A stretch of 62,115 bases of DNA from Caballeronia glathei. GTDB taxonomy: Bacteria; Pseudomonadota; Gammaproteobacteria; Burkholderiales; Burkholderiaceae. Shown here piece after piece: positions 32,843 to 42,034 of the stretch (position 1 is the stretch's first letter; each line of letters opens with the position of its first letter). The stretch spans positions 1 through 62,115 of the forward strand of contig NZ_JFHC01000050.1 of NCBI RefSeq assembly GCF_000698595.1, given 5' to 3'. The notes beneath the pieces were generated by a model. The model was not told the DNA's origin. It saw only the letters and a program-made list of their open reading frames with translations, and did not search any database. A program made the position numbers and the translations under genes.

Positions 32843-33574
32843 TCACCTATGCCGTTCAATACAATCGACCAACGCACCTTTCAATTCCTCGACGGTGAGT
32901 TTAGGTATATCGAAGGTAAAACGATTGCGGCTTCCTTCCTGCCTGAAATCACATCCGTAACGATCGACGCCCAATAAATCGAGATTTGCAGGACGCCGCG
33001 GAAAATCGTCGAAGAATGCGCAGAGGGCCGACTCCACGTCCGCCGGCAGCGGATCGAGCGGGTCGAGCGCATTCGCATCGAGCCAGCCCATCGCGCCGAA
33101 TCCGCCGATGAAGCGCATGCGCTCGAGCGACATCGTCCAGAAAGTGAAATCGCCGAGTTCGAGATAGCGCTCGGCATCGGGCTGATACCGCAGATAACGC
33201 CGCGCGAGCTCGGACGTGGCCTGATGCGGCGCGGGCGTGAACGAGCCGAGCATCGTCAGGCGCTGTCCTTCGAGCACGCTGCCGTCGCTCGCGTGCGCCA
33301 CGAGGAAGCCAGCGCGCGGATCGGCGTGCAGGTTGCGGGTGTGCTCGGCCAGATGGCTGATGAGAAGCATCGGCAGATGGCGCGCGGTCGGGGCGAACGG
33401 CAGCGCGGTGGGATACGGAAAGCCGCGGGGGTCGCGCGAGTGCGTGGCGAGCGTGCCGTCCGGTACTCGATGCAGCAGATGAAGCGGCGCATGCGGCGGA
33501 ATGTTCACGATGGGCTCCTCGTGCGGATGGCTTCGCGGGCCGGGGCGGGCCGGCTGGAACGCCGGCGCATTCAT
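32843..33574 (-). CDS. HugZ-type pyridoxamine 5'-phosphate oxidase-like protein
   Basis: A 243-residue protein. A split-barrel flavin/haem-binding domain occupies about residues 30-165 (GTLATHSRDPRGFPYPTALPFA, LLISHLAEHTRNL, RLTMLGSFTP). A C-terminal DUF2470-type domain follows (about 175-240: CAFFDDFPRR ... GVDRYGCDFRQE). HugZ/HutZ proteins degrade haem or bind it. An alternative start at 33508 (VNIPPHAP) would remove 22 residues. It is divergent from the MFS gene. Confidence 0.8.
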   Translation of the reverse strand: MNAPAFQPARPGPRSHPHEEPIVNIPPHAPLHLLHRVPDGTLATHSRDPRGFPYPTALPFAPTARHLPMLLISHLAEHTRNLHADPRAGFLVAHASDGSVLEGQRLTMLGSFTPAPHQATSELARRYLRYQPDAERYLELGDFTFWTMSLERMRFIGGFGAMGWLDANALDPLDPLPADVESALCAFFDDFPRRPANLDLLGVDRYGCDFRQEGSRNRFTFDIPKLTVEELKGALVDCIERHR

Positions 33575-33712
33575 TCGATGTTAGCGCAGGACGGCAGGCA
33601 GGACGGCACGGCGCTGCACCGCGGGCGAGCATGTGTCACGGCCGTTCGCTAGAATCGAAAGCTTCGCGCGAAGCATCTCAGGCGAGCGCACCCTTCAACG
33701 ACGAGCCCATTT

Positions 33713-34936
33713 GTGTCCGAATCCACCCCTGCTTCCAGCGCCTCCGAGCACAATGCCTCGCTCGCGGTCCATCGCAAGCTGCCGCCCGCCGCGCGCGAAC
33801 GCGCCCGCTACGCCACGATGGCCGTGTTCTTCATCGCGGGACTGCTCTACGCGTCGTGGGGTGTGCACGTGCCGACCGTGCGCGACAAGTTCACGCTGAG
33901 CCCCGGCATGCTGTCGTTCGCGCTGCTCGCGGTCGCGGGCGGCTCGATTTTCGCGATGCTGACGACGGGTTCCTGGATCGCCCGCGCCGGCACGCGCGCC
34001 GCCTGCCTCGCGGGCGGCATCACGATGACCGTCTGCTGCGCGCTGATCCTGCTGGCGCCGTATTACTGGCTATTGCTGATCGTGCTCACCGTGTTCGGCT
34101 TCGGCATGGCGACGCTCGACGTCGCGATGAACGCCGAGGCGAGCGCCGTCGAACAGGCGCTCGCGCGGCCAATCATGTCGTCGCTGCACGGCATGTTCAG
34201 CATCGGCGGGATGGCGGGCGCGGCGGCGGGCGGCGCGCTGCTCGCGCACGGCATGTCGCCTGCAATGCATCTGGCGCTCGCCTCCGTCGCGAGCCTCGTC
34301 GTGCTGCTCGTCTCCATGCCCGCCGTGCTGCCGCACGTGCCGCATCACGATGCGCACGCGAAGGCGTCGTCGTCGAACCGGTGGCGCTCGTCCGCCCTGT
34401 GGGCGCTCGGCGGCCTCGCGCTGATCGCGCTCGTCGCCGAGGGCGCCATGTACGACTGGGCGACCGTCTATATGCGCGACGTCGTGCTGGCGACGCCCGC
34501 CGTGTCGAGCGCCGCGTATGCCGCGTTCACGGGCGGCATGGCGGCGGGCCGCTTCGCCGGCGATTTCGTGCGCGCCCGCTTCGGCGCGCCGCAGCTCGTG
34601 TTCGGCAGCGCGGCGCTGGCGTTCGTCGGGATGATCGCGGCGCTCGTCCTGCCCGACACGATCGTGACGATGACGGGCTTCACGCTGATGGGGCTCGGCC
34701 TCGCGAACATGATGCCGGTGCTCTTTGCGGCGGCGGCACGCGTGAAAGGCGTGACGGCGGCCGAAGGGCTCGCGCAGGTGGCGGGGCTTGCGTACTTCGG
34801 GCTTCTGCTCGGGCCGGTGCTGATCGGCGGGGTCGCGCAGGTGAGCACGCTGCCGATCGGGCTATCGGTGGTCGCGGCCTGCACCGCGCTCATCGCGCTC
34901 GTCGGGCCGAGAATTCTGAGACGGCTCAGGATCTAG
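33713..34936 (+). CDS. MFS transporter (YbjJ-like)
   Basis: A 407-residue major facilitator with 12 predicted helices, beginning at GTG 33713. Helix 1 is MAVFFIAGLLYASWGVHVP; the cytoplasmic loop 2-3 is SWIARAGTRAACLAGG. The C-terminal half starts near residue 225 (SSALWALGGLALIALVAEG). It fits the group that includes E. coli YbjJ. The substrate is unknown. It ends at a terminator shared with livK. Confidence 0.8.
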   Translation: MSESTPASSASEHNASLAVHRKLPPAARERARYATMAVFFIAGLLYASWGVHVPTVRDKFTLSPGMLSFALLAVAGGSIFAMLTTGSWIARAGTRAACLAGGITMTVCCALILLAPYYWLLLIVLTVFGFGMATLDVAMNAEASAVEQALARPIMSSLHGMFSIGGMAGAAAGGALLAHGMSPAMHLALASVASLVVLLVSMPAVLPHVPHHDAHAKASSSNRWRSSALWALGGLALIALVAEGAMYDWATVYMRDVVLATPAVSSAAYAAFTGGMAAGRFAGDFVRARFGAPQLVFGSAALAFVGMIAALVLPDTIVTMTGFTLMGLGLANMMPVLFAAAARVKGVTAAEGLAQVAGLAYFGLLLGPVLIGGVAQVSTLPIGLSVVAACTALIALVGPRILRRLRI

Positions 34937-34979
34937 CGTCCGCGAGCCCGCCCGCTGCGGCAGCGGCTCCGGCCCAAAC

Positions 34980-35053
34980 AAAAAGGCACCCGAACCGGAG
35001 TCCGCGTGCCTTTTCTTTTCTCCGCCCCGGGCGGTCCGGTGAAGGACCGCCCG
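34980..35053. terminator. Convergent terminators between MFS and livK
   Basis: Two hairpins: AAAAGGCAC...GTGCCTTTT (34980-35014), with T-rich flanks, and CGGGCGGTCC / GGACCGCCCG (35028-35053), adjacent to the livK stop. Confidence 0.7.
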
Positions 35054-35066
35054 GTGCCGGACGCAT

Positions 35067-36212
35067 TTACATCTTCACGACGTCGAGCAGGGTCTTCTTG
35101 CCCTTCTTGTAGTCGTACAGCGAAATCACGCCGTGCTTCAGGTCGCCCTTCGAATCGAAGGTCGTCTGGCCGATCACGCCCTTGTAGTCCGTGTTCGGCA
35201 TCGCGGCCAGGATCTTCGCCGGATCGGTCGAGTTGGCGCGCTTCATCGCGTCGGCGACGATGTACACCGCGTCATACGTGAACGGCGCGTAGATCTGGAT
35301 CGGCTGGCCGAAGCGCTTCTGATACTTCGCGGCGAACGCCGAACCGCCTTCCATCTTCTCGAGCGCCATGCCGGCTTCCGAGCACACGATGTTGTCGGTC
35401 GCGTCGCCGGCCAGGTCGGCCAGCTTTTCGGTACACACGCCGTCGCCGGCCAGCACCTTGGCGCGCAGGCCGAGCTGCTTCGCCTGCTTGGCGAACGGGC
35501 CGCCCGTTGCGTCCATGCCGCCGTACATCACCGCGTCCGGGTTCTCGCCCTTGATCTTCGTCAGAATCGCGCGGAAGTCGACAGCCTTGTCGTTCGTCGC
35601 GTCGTGCGAGATCACCTTCAGGCCGAGCGACTTGGCGGTCTTCTCGAACTCGTTGGCAAGACCCTGGCCGTAGGCCGTCGAGTCGTCGACGATCGCGACG
35701 CTCTTGATCTTCAGCTGCTTCGCGGCGTAGTTGGCAAGGGCCGGACCTTGCTGCGCGTCGGTCGCGACGACGCGGTACGTCGTCTTGAAGCCTTGCTGCG
35801 TGTAGGTCGGGTTGGTTGCCGACGGCGAGATCTGGACGATGCCCGCATCGCTGTAGATCTTCGATGCCGGGATGGACGTGCCCGAGTTCAAGTGACCGAT
35901 GACGGCGACGACCTTGTCGTCGACGAGCTTCTGTGCGACTTGGGTGGCCGTGCGCGGGTCGGCCGCGTCGTCTTGCGGGTCGAGGACCAGCGTGACCTTC
36001 TGGCCGTTGATCGTCAGGCCCTTCGCGTTGATTTCTTCAACTGCGAGCCGCGCGCCGTTTTCGTTATCCTTGCCCAGGTGGGCAATGCCGCCGGTCAGCG
36101 GTGCAACGTGACCGATCTTGACAGTTTCGTCGGCTGCTGCGGACGTTGCCAACGCAGCGAACATCATTGCAGCAGCGCTGATCGGCAACAGTTTTTGAAG
36201 CTTGGTGTTCAT
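35067..36212 (-). CDS. livK: Branched-chain amino acid ABC transporter, periplasmic binding protein
   Basis: A 381-residue type 1 periplasmic binding protein. ATG 36212 gives a clean Sec signal peptide (MNTKLQKLLPISAAAMMFAALATSAAA). The mature protein starts ETVKIGHVAPLTGGIAHLG. Family landmarks are HLNSGTSIPASKIYSDAG and DDSTAYGQGLANEFEK. Leu/Ile/Val is the usual ligand. No permease or ATPase genes are nearby, so it must feed a transporter encoded elsewhere. Confidence 0.9.
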   Translation of the reverse strand: MNTKLQKLLPISAAAMMFAALATSAAADETVKIGHVAPLTGGIAHLGKDNENGARLAVEEINAKGLTINGQKVTLVLDPQDDAADPRTATQVAQKLVDDKVVAVIGHLNSGTSIPASKIYSDAGIVQISPSATNPTYTQQGFKTTYRVVATDAQQGPALANYAAKQLKIKSVAIVDDSTAYGQGLANEFEKTAKSLGLKVISHDATNDKAVDFRAILTKIKGENPDAVMYGGMDATGGPFAKQAKQLGLRAKVLAGDGVCTEKLADLAGDATDNIVCSEAGMALEKMEGGSAFAAKYQKRFGQPIQIYAPFTYDAVYIVADAMKRANSTDPAKILAAMPNTDYKGVIGQTTFDSKGDLKHGVISLYDYKKGKKTLLDVVKM

Positions 36213-36836
36213 GTAAGTCTCCAGTTTCGGTCCCAAAAACAACGTAATCGCCCTGTGCCCCGTCTTTCATCACGATCGCTCAGTCCCGTGGACGACCACG
36301 CCGGATGCATCGTCATGCACTTGGCAAGTCCTTCAGGCCGGCCGTTTTTGGCGGCCGCCATCCGCACTGCGCGCAAGTGTAGGGCTGTCAAATTAATTTA
36401 GGGAAGCTTTTTGGGATACTGGTGCGACTACTGACTAAAGTGTTGTTGAGAAGCCGATCGGAATGTGCTGGTGTTCCGCGTAAAGCCCCTGTACATGCGG
36501 GTTTCCGAGCAATGGGTGCTGAATGGCAGCGAACGGATTCAAGTTTCGCGGGCGCGTGCCGTTAATCGTCGATGGCCGTCTTCTTTAGCCTCTTTTTAAA
36601 AGCTTATTCGCCGATTCGCGTCTCATAATCAGCCCGCCCGTCAAACAGCGTGCCCGCCCGGGAACGAGCAAGGCTTCGATTACGGCTTCGTTACGTCGCG
36701 CCTTCATCTGCCGGCGCCGCGGCGTACCGCTGAAACCCTTGCCAGCATTGGCGCTCGAATGGTGGCAAACTCCTTTGCCTCGCGACTTTTTCGCGGCTAT
36801 CGACACATCATTGACGCACTACGAAGGAGCATCGAC
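36213..36836. other. Intergenic region between livK and dienelactone hydrolase
   Basis: About 620 bases between divergent genes. The 200 bases before livK include an AT-rich region around 36390 suitable for a promoter. Nothing else is recognisable. Confidence 0.4.
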
Positions 36837-37541
36837 GTGACCGTGACCGTAACTTCCCGATGGATCGACATTCCGGCGGACGGCGGCAGCTTTCAGGGCT
36901 ATCTCGCGCTGCCGAAGACGGGCCGGGGCCCTGCCGTCATCATCGTGCAGGAAATCTTCGGCGTGAATTCGCACATCCGCAGCGTCGCCGACCAGTACGC
37001 CGCCGACGGCTATGTCGCGCTCGCGCCGGACGTGTTCTGGCGCACGCAGCCGCGCGTCGAGCTCGGCTATGAGGGCGCCGATCGCGAGAAGGCGCTGGAA
37101 CTGCTGCAGAAGACCGACGTGAATCTCTCCGTCGCCGATGTCGGAGCCGCGGCGAAAGCGCTGCGCGCGCTGCCGGAAGTGCACGGCAAGGTCGCGGCGA
37201 TCGGTTATTGCTTCGGCGGACGCCTCGCCTATCTGGCGGCGGCGCAGGGCACGATCGACGCGGGCGTCGCGTACTACGGCGGCGGCATCCAGACGCAACT
37301 CGACCAGGCCGAGAAGATCAAGGTGCCGATGCTGTTCCACTACGGCGAACTCGACGCGCACATTCCTGTGTCGGCGGTGGGCGAAGTGCGCGAGCGTTTC
37401 GCGGGACGCAACGACGCCGAGGTCTTCGTCTATCCGAACGCCGACCACGGCTTTAACTGCGGAGATCGCGCGTCGTACAACGCGCATGCGTCGGCGCTCG
37501 CGCACGGGCGCACGCTGACGTTCCTCGGCGAGCATATGTAA
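36837..37541 (+). CDS. Dienelactone hydrolase family protein
   Basis: A 234-residue alpha/beta hydrolase. I chose GTG 36837 because AAGGAGC lies eight bases upstream. The nucleophile is Cys in IGYCFGGRLAY (about residue 125). Asp in ELDAHIPVS and His in NADHGFNC complete the triad, as in dienelactone hydrolases. Many such proteins act on other lactones or esters; no catechol pathway genes are nearby. A hairpin terminator follows. Confidence 0.87.
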   Translation: MTVTVTSRWIDIPADGGSFQGYLALPKTGRGPAVIIVQEIFGVNSHIRSVADQYAADGYVALAPDVFWRTQPRVELGYEGADREKALELLQKTDVNLSVADVGAAAKALRALPEVHGKVAAIGYCFGGRLAYLAAAQGTIDAGVAYYGGGIQTQLDQAEKIKVPMLFHYGELDAHIPVSAVGEVRERFAGRNDAEVFVYPNADHGFNCGDRASYNAHASALAHGRTLTFLGEHM

Positions 37542-37547
37542 GGCTGG

Positions 37548-37578
37548 AAACCGCGGGCGTCGTGCGACGCCCGCGTTT
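37548..37578. terminator. Terminator after dienelactone hydrolase
   Basis: An 11-bp stem (CGCGGGCGTCG / CGACGCCCGCG) with A3 and T3 flanks. Confidence 0.7.
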
Positions 37579-37655
37579 CGTGGCGTCGATGAAACGCGCG
37601 TGACAGCACGCGCAGCGGCAGATCGCGGCAGGCGATGCACCCGCGCCGCGAACCG

Positions 37656-37841
37656 CTATATCAGCGCAGGCAGGCCCTCGACCAGCAGGAACGCCACCAG
37701 CACGCCAACCAGCGCGCCGAAAGCCCTGAGCACGTTGTTCTTGAAATGCGAGGCGCACGGAATGGCGCCGAGAAACAGGGCGCCGGCGAGCGCCATCGGG
37801 ATGATCAGAATAAAGTCGCCGATCGTAAAGTACGTCGTCAT
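37656..37841 (-). CDS. Small two-helix membrane protein
   Basis: A 61-residue protein (start MTTYFTIGDF at ATG 37841) with two hydrophobic segments: FILIIPMALAGALFLGAIP and ALVGVLVAFLLVEGLPAL. Positively charged residues lie between them. I do not recognise a named family. It stands alone between two convergent gene groups. Conserved hydrophobicity and a clear start make it likely real. Confidence 0.5.
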   Translation of the reverse strand: MTTYFTIGDFILIIPMALAGALFLGAIPCASHFKNNVLRAFGALVGVLVAFLLVEGLPALI

Positions 37842-38076
37842 TGCTCGTCTCCCATCGTATTGCTTCTTGCGTCCAGCCGTGCTCGCTGTCCGCCGCACTT
37901 TCGATTTGAGTATAGGCCGCGCTTTGTAGCGCGTAAGCCGATATGCGCGCGAGAACGCGGCGCATCGAACACCGAGCCTTGTCCGGCAAGGCTTTCCGCC
38001 CGGTGTTATTAAGCGGTAGCGGAAAAACCCTGATGATCCGCAGATTTCGCTTTCCTTTCGGCAAGCGGCGGCGCTT

Positions 38077-39390
38077 TCACGCGACGCCGGTCCGCTCGCG
38101 CCTGTGCAGATACCCGGCGCCCGCCAGTCCGGCGAGCAGCAGCGCGCAGATGAGGCCTGCTACGCCGGCCCAGCCGAAGCTCGTCCAGAAGTGGCCGCCG
38201 TACGAGCCGATCACGCTCGATCCGAGGTAGTAGGCAAGCAGATAGAGCGCCGCCGCCTGACCCTTCGCGTGCGTCGCGAGCCGTCCGACCCAGCTGCTTG
38301 CCACCGCATGTCCGGCGAAAAAGCCGAACGTCAGGCACGCGATCCCGCCGATGATCACGGCAAGCGACATCGAAAGCGTCAGCAGCACGCCCGCGATCAT
38401 GAGGAGAAGGCTCGCGATCAGCACGCGGCCGCGCCCGAACGCGTCGGCCATCTTCCCCGACCACGGCGACGCCACGACGCCCGTCAGGTACACCGAGAAA
38501 ATCGCGCCGATCTGTGTCTGGCTGAGCCTGAAAGGTGCGCCGAGCAGCCGGTAGCCGGCGTAGTTGTAGAGCGTGACGAAGCTGCCCATCAGCACGAAGC
38601 CGATCAGAAACAGAAACGGAAGGCCGCGATGGGTCAGGTGCCCGGCGAGCGCCCGGCGGTGATGATGAAAACCCATGCCACGGCGCGGGACGAAACGCCG
38701 CGAAGGCGGCAGGAGCGCGCGGAACGCGAGCGTCGAAAGCAGGCCGAGCGCGCCGATGCCGCCGATCGCGACACGCCACGAGAAGAAGTCCGCCAGAATC
38801 CCGCTGATCACGCGCCCGGCCATGCCGCCGATCGCCGTGCCGCCGACATAGAGCCCCATCGCGAGTCCGAGGCCTTCGGGGTCCACTTCCTCCGCGAGAT
38901 AGGCCATCGCCACCGCAGGCACGCCGCCGAGCGCGAGCCCTTCCAGCGCGCGCACGAAGAGCAGGCCGTGCCAGCTCGGCAGAAACGCCGTGATGACCGT
39001 CAGGACCGACGACGCAGTCAGCGACAGCGTCATCAGCCGATGCCGGCTCCAGCCTTCCGACACGAACCCCGCGACGAAGATGGCGAGCGCGAGCGACGCG
39101 GTCGTCACCGACACCGAGAGCGCGCTTTGGGCGGGGCTCACGCCGAACGTCGCGGAAAACTCGGGGAGGAGCGGCTGCACGCAGTAGAGCAGCGAGAAGG
39201 TCGCGTAGCCTGCGAACAGCAGCGCAAGCGACGCATGCCAGAAGGCGCGCGAACCGTGTTCGAGGTAAGGCGTGGGGTTGGACGTGGGGCTGGGCGCTGC
39301 GCTGGTCGATGAAGAAAGAGGATCGTCGGAAGAGGGCCGGTGCGGCGCCGGCGAAGAAGTCACGACAAGGCCTCCGTTGGCAAAGATCAT
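38077..39390 (-). CDS. MFS transporter (YnfM-like)
   Basis: A 437-residue major facilitator. About 40 disordered residues (Ser/Pro-rich) precede helix 1 (FWHASLALLFAGYATFSLL). The YCVQPLLPEFSATFGVSPA motif following helix 1 is the hallmark of the YnfM/arabinose-efflux-like MFS group. Twelve helices are predicted. The start at ATG 39390 is uncertain by ten or so residues. The substrate is unknown. Confidence 0.82.
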   Translation of the reverse strand: MIFANGGLVVTSSPAPHRPSSDDPLSSSTSAAPSPTSNPTPYLEHGSRAFWHASLALLFAGYATFSLLYCVQPLLPEFSATFGVSPAQSALSVSVTTASLALAIFVAGFVSEGWSRHRLMTLSLTASSVLTVITAFLPSWHGLLFVRALEGLALGGVPAVAMAYLAEEVDPEGLGLAMGLYVGGTAIGGMAGRVISGILADFFSWRVAIGGIGALGLLSTLAFRALLPPSRRFVPRRGMGFHHHRRALAGHLTHRGLPFLFLIGFVLMGSFVTLYNYAGYRLLGAPFRLSQTQIGAIFSVYLTGVVASPWSGKMADAFGRGRVLIASLLLMIAGVLLTLSMSLAVIIGGIACLTFGFFAGHAVASSWVGRLATHAKGQAAALYLLAYYLGSSVIGSYGGHFWTSFGWAGVAGLICALLLAGLAGAGYLHRRERTGVA

Positions 39391-39706
39391 AACGATACGC
39401 CGATCGCAAGTCACATGCCCGTGAACTCACTGCGCGCTTTCGCGTCGCTTTCAAAGTGGGCGTACGTTACCGGGCGCACGTAGCCCAGGCGCCAATCGTC
39501 GGCGTTCCCGGACGCAACCCTTCGACTCCATGCGTCTCGATGCGCTAAAGTAATAGCGCAATCGCTGAATCAAGGACGTTTTCGCTCTCGTTTTACGCAT
39601 TGAAAGGGCGGCGGCGTTCAGGTGCACGAGCCCGAGGGCACGTGCTTGGTAAAAAATAAATGACCGGCCCGGCATCGCTTGGCCGGCACACAAACGGGGT
39701 TTCATC
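39391..39706. other. Intergenic region
   Basis: 316 bases separating the MFS gene from the 70-residue gene. A likely promoter for the latter lies near 39640-39690. No RNA gene or repeat is seen. Confidence 0.35.
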
Positions 39707-39919
39707 ATGCAAATCGGTTCGATTGTCCGCTCCGTGCATATCGCCGTGCCTCAGGGCGCGCGCGGCATCGTGATGCGAATTCTTGGCGACATGGCGATGG
39801 TCGCGTGGTACGCGGGCGAACCAGGCACGTCGAAGCTGCTCAACACTGAACCGTTCTTCCTCGAAGACCTCATCGATACCGGCGACATCGTGCGTCCGGC
39901 GAATGCGGTCGTGCATTGA
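39707..39919 (+). CDS. Small hypothetical protein, 70 aa
   Basis: A compact soluble protein, beginning MQIGSIVRSVHIAVPQGA, with alternating strands (GIVMRILGDMAMVAWYAGE). It looks like an SH3-like or KOW-like barrel but carries no motif that decides it. The start is supported by an upstream purine stretch (AAACGGGG). It is followed by srkA with 64 bases between. Confidence 0.5.
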   Translation: MQIGSIVRSVHIAVPQGARGIVMRILGDMAMVAWYAGEPGTSKLLNTEPFFLEDLIDTGDIVRPANAVVH

Positions 39920-39983
39920 ACCCTGATTACCGGTCCGCGGGAAAAGGCAGGTCGCGTGAGCCGATGCGAGGCACAATGCCGGA

Positions 39984-41036
39984 ATGACATCCGACCATCC
40001 CGACGCTTCCGACGCTTTTGCCACGCCCCCGCATGACCAGTCTCATGCCGCGCCTCCGTTTGCCGGCCTCACGCCCGAGTGCGTCCTCGACGCGCTCGAC
40101 AGCGTGCTGATCCCCACGGGCGTACGCACCGACGGGCGCATGCTGCCGCTCAACAGCTACGAAAACCGCGTGTACCAGGTGGGGATGGAGGACGGCCCGC
40201 CGGTCGTCGCGAAGTTCTATCGGCCGCAACGATGGTCGAACGAGGCGATTCTCGAGGAGCACGCGTTCGTCGCCGAACTCGAACGGCGCGAGATTCCCGC
40301 CGTGCCCGCGCGCGTGATCGACGGCACCTCGCTGCACAGCTTCGAAGGCTATCGCTTCTCGATCTTCGATCGCCGCGGCGGCCGCGCGCCCGATATCGAC
40401 CGCAGCGACACGCTCGAATGGCTCGGGCGCTTCATCGGGCGAATTCATGCGGTCGGCGGACTTGAGGTGTATCGCGAGCGGCCCACGCTCGATATCCATA
40501 CGTTCGGCTTCGAGCCGCGCGAGTTCCTGCTCTCGCACGGGTTCGTGCCCGCCGACGTGCGCGAGGCGTACGAGCGCGTCGTGGCGATGGCGCTGGAAGG
40601 CGTCGAGCGCGCTTTCGAGCGGGCGGGCGACATCCGCCCGATCCGCCTGCACGGCGACTGTCACCCGAGCAACGTGCTGTGGACCGACGCGGGTCCGCAT
40701 TTCGTCGATTTCGACGACAGCCGCATGGGCCCCGCCGTCCAGGATTTGTGGCTGCTGCTGCCGGGCGAGCGCGCGGAGGCGTCGCGCGCGCTCGCCGACC
40801 TGCTCGCAGGCTACGAGGATTTCTGCGACTTCGAGCCGCGCGAGCTGCATCTCGTCGAACCGCTGCGCACGCTGCGGCTGATTCATTACGCGGCATGGCT
40901 CGCGCGCCGCTGGGACGACCCGGCGTTTCCCGCCGCCTTCCCCTGGTTCAACACCCAGCGCTACTGGGAAGACCGCATCCTCGAATTGCGCGAGCAAGTC
41001 GGCGCGATGCAGGAAGGGCCGCTCTGGCCCGTCTGA
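39984..41036 (+). CDS. srkA: Stress-response kinase SrkA (YihE-type)
   Basis: A 350-residue protein kinase-like fold of the aminoglycoside phosphotransferase type. YENRVYQVGMEDGPPVVAKFYRP supplies the ATP-binding Lys. LHGDCHPSNVLW (about residue 223) is the catalytic loop, and FVDFDDSRMGPAVQDLW the metal site. In E. coli SrkA counters programmed cell death under oxidative and antibiotic stress. Length and motifs fit the family closely. Confidence 0.9.
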   Translation: MTSDHPDASDAFATPPHDQSHAAPPFAGLTPECVLDALDSVLIPTGVRTDGRMLPLNSYENRVYQVGMEDGPPVVAKFYRPQRWSNEAILEEHAFVAELERREIPAVPARVIDGTSLHSFEGYRFSIFDRRGGRAPDIDRSDTLEWLGRFIGRIHAVGGLEVYRERPTLDIHTFGFEPREFLLSHGFVPADVREAYERVVAMALEGVERAFERAGDIRPIRLHGDCHPSNVLWTDAGPHFVDFDDSRMGPAVQDLWLLLPGERAEASRALADLLAGYEDFCDFEPRELHLVEPLRTLRLIHYAAWLARRWDDPAFPAAFPWFNTQRYWEDRILELREQVGAMQEGPLWPV

Positions 41037-41084
41037 TCTTGTCGTTCGGCCGTTCGTAAAAAGTTGAGAAAACTTGGCGGCCAT

Positions 41085-41108
41085 GCAATGATAACGATTC
41101 TCATTTGC
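41085..41108 (+). promoter_or_regulatory. Fur box upstream of PepSY gene
   Basis: AATGATAACGATTCTCATT (41087-41105) matches the Fur-box pattern of ATGATAAT-type half sites. It lies 85 bases before the start of the PepSY gene, suggesting iron repression. Confidence 0.65.
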
Positions 41109-41190
41109 GAGCCACGCTGGGCCGGCGCATCGACGCCAGGTCCACCGTGGCTTTTCTGCTCACTTTTTACCCTGAAGAACGGAGAGACGC

Positions 41191-41934
41191 GTGAACGCGC
41201 CCGAAACCATCAAGCCGGAAGCGCCATCGAACGCCTCCGCGATGCACTACAAGCAACACGCGACGGCGCCCGGCACGCGTCTTATCGACGATGCAGAGCA
41301 AGCCGTCCGCAAGAACCGCTCGCGGCGCGCGACGTTCATCAAATGGCTGCGCAAGGTGCATGGCTGGGTGGGTTTGTGGGGCGCGGTGCTCGGACTGCTG
41401 TTCGGCACGACCGGATTTCTGCTCAACCATCGCGGCGGGCCGCTCAGGATCTCCACCGGTGAACCGCAGGTCTCGCAGGTGCAGCTTCCATTGCCCGCTC
41501 ACGGGCTCAAGTCGCCGAAAGAGCTCGGGACCTGGCTCAAGAGCGAACTGAAGATCGAAGGCAATCTCGGGCGCACGAAGCGCGAGCCGGCACACACGGT
41601 CGGCTGGGGCGATCAGAAGACGATGCAGCCGGAACTGTGGACCGTCGCGGTGGCGTCGCCGGGGGGCGGGGTATCGGCGGAATACTGGGTCGGCAATGGA
41701 TTCGTATCGGTGAAACGCACCGAAAACAGCTTCCTCGCGACGATGAGCAACCTGCACAAGGGCGTGGGCCTGAGCGTCGGATGGGTGCTGCTCATCGATA
41801 CGCTCGCGGGAAGCATCATCCTCCTCTCGCTGACGGGCGTGCTGCTGTGGACCGAGCTGAACAAGCGCCGGACGGTGGGCGTGGTGCTGGTCGGCGCGTC
41901 GATCGTGGCAGCGGTGGTGTGCGGGATGATGTGA
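41191..41934 (+). CDS. PepSY-domain inner-membrane protein
   Basis: A 247-residue protein. After a charged N-terminus (~45 residues), helix 1 is VHGWVGLWGAVLGLLFGTTGF. A periplasmic PepSY-like part (residues ~80-180) follows. Two helices close it (VGLSVGWVLLIDTLAGSIILL and VVLVGASIVAAVVCGM). Such proteins accompany siderophore or haem uptake, and some reduce ferric siderophores. The upstream Fur box fits this. It is convergent with the second PepSY gene, from which it is now separated by an IS110-type element. Confidence 0.75.
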   Translation: MNAPETIKPEAPSNASAMHYKQHATAPGTRLIDDAEQAVRKNRSRRATFIKWLRKVHGWVGLWGAVLGLLFGTTGFLLNHRGGPLRISTGEPQVSQVQLPLPAHGLKSPKELGTWLKSELKIEGNLGRTKREPAHTVGWGDQKTMQPELWTVAVASPGGGVSAEYWVGNGFVSVKRTENSFLATMSNLHKGVGLSVGWVLLIDTLAGSIILLSLTGVLLWTELNKRRTVGVVLVGASIVAAVVCGMM

Positions 41935-41995
41935 GCTTGCGAGGGTCGGGCGGGCGCTTTGAAGCGTCGGCCGTGACCTGACACGCTGGAAAATG

Positions 41996-42028
41996 AAGGG
42001 CCGTTGCGCATCGCGTCGCAACGGCCTT
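41996..42028. terminator. Terminator after PepSY gene
   Basis: Stem AAGGGCCGTTGCG / CGCAACGGCCTT (one mispair) with a small loop. Confidence 0.65.
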
Positions 42029-42034
42029 AATGAG

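Noticed and set aside
33631..35112. A 493-residue ORF overlapping the MFS gene
   Set aside because: It is Arg/Ala/Gly-only text in another frame of a well-supported transporter; a shadow caused by high GC.
36300..36400. Riboswitch or leader RNA before livK
   Set aside because: No recognisable aptamer core or terminator/antiterminator pair could be seen.
38009..39454. A 481-residue ORF in another frame of the YnfM-type MFS gene
   Set aside because: Same strand but Arg/Ala-rich nonsense; the MFS frame is the coding one.
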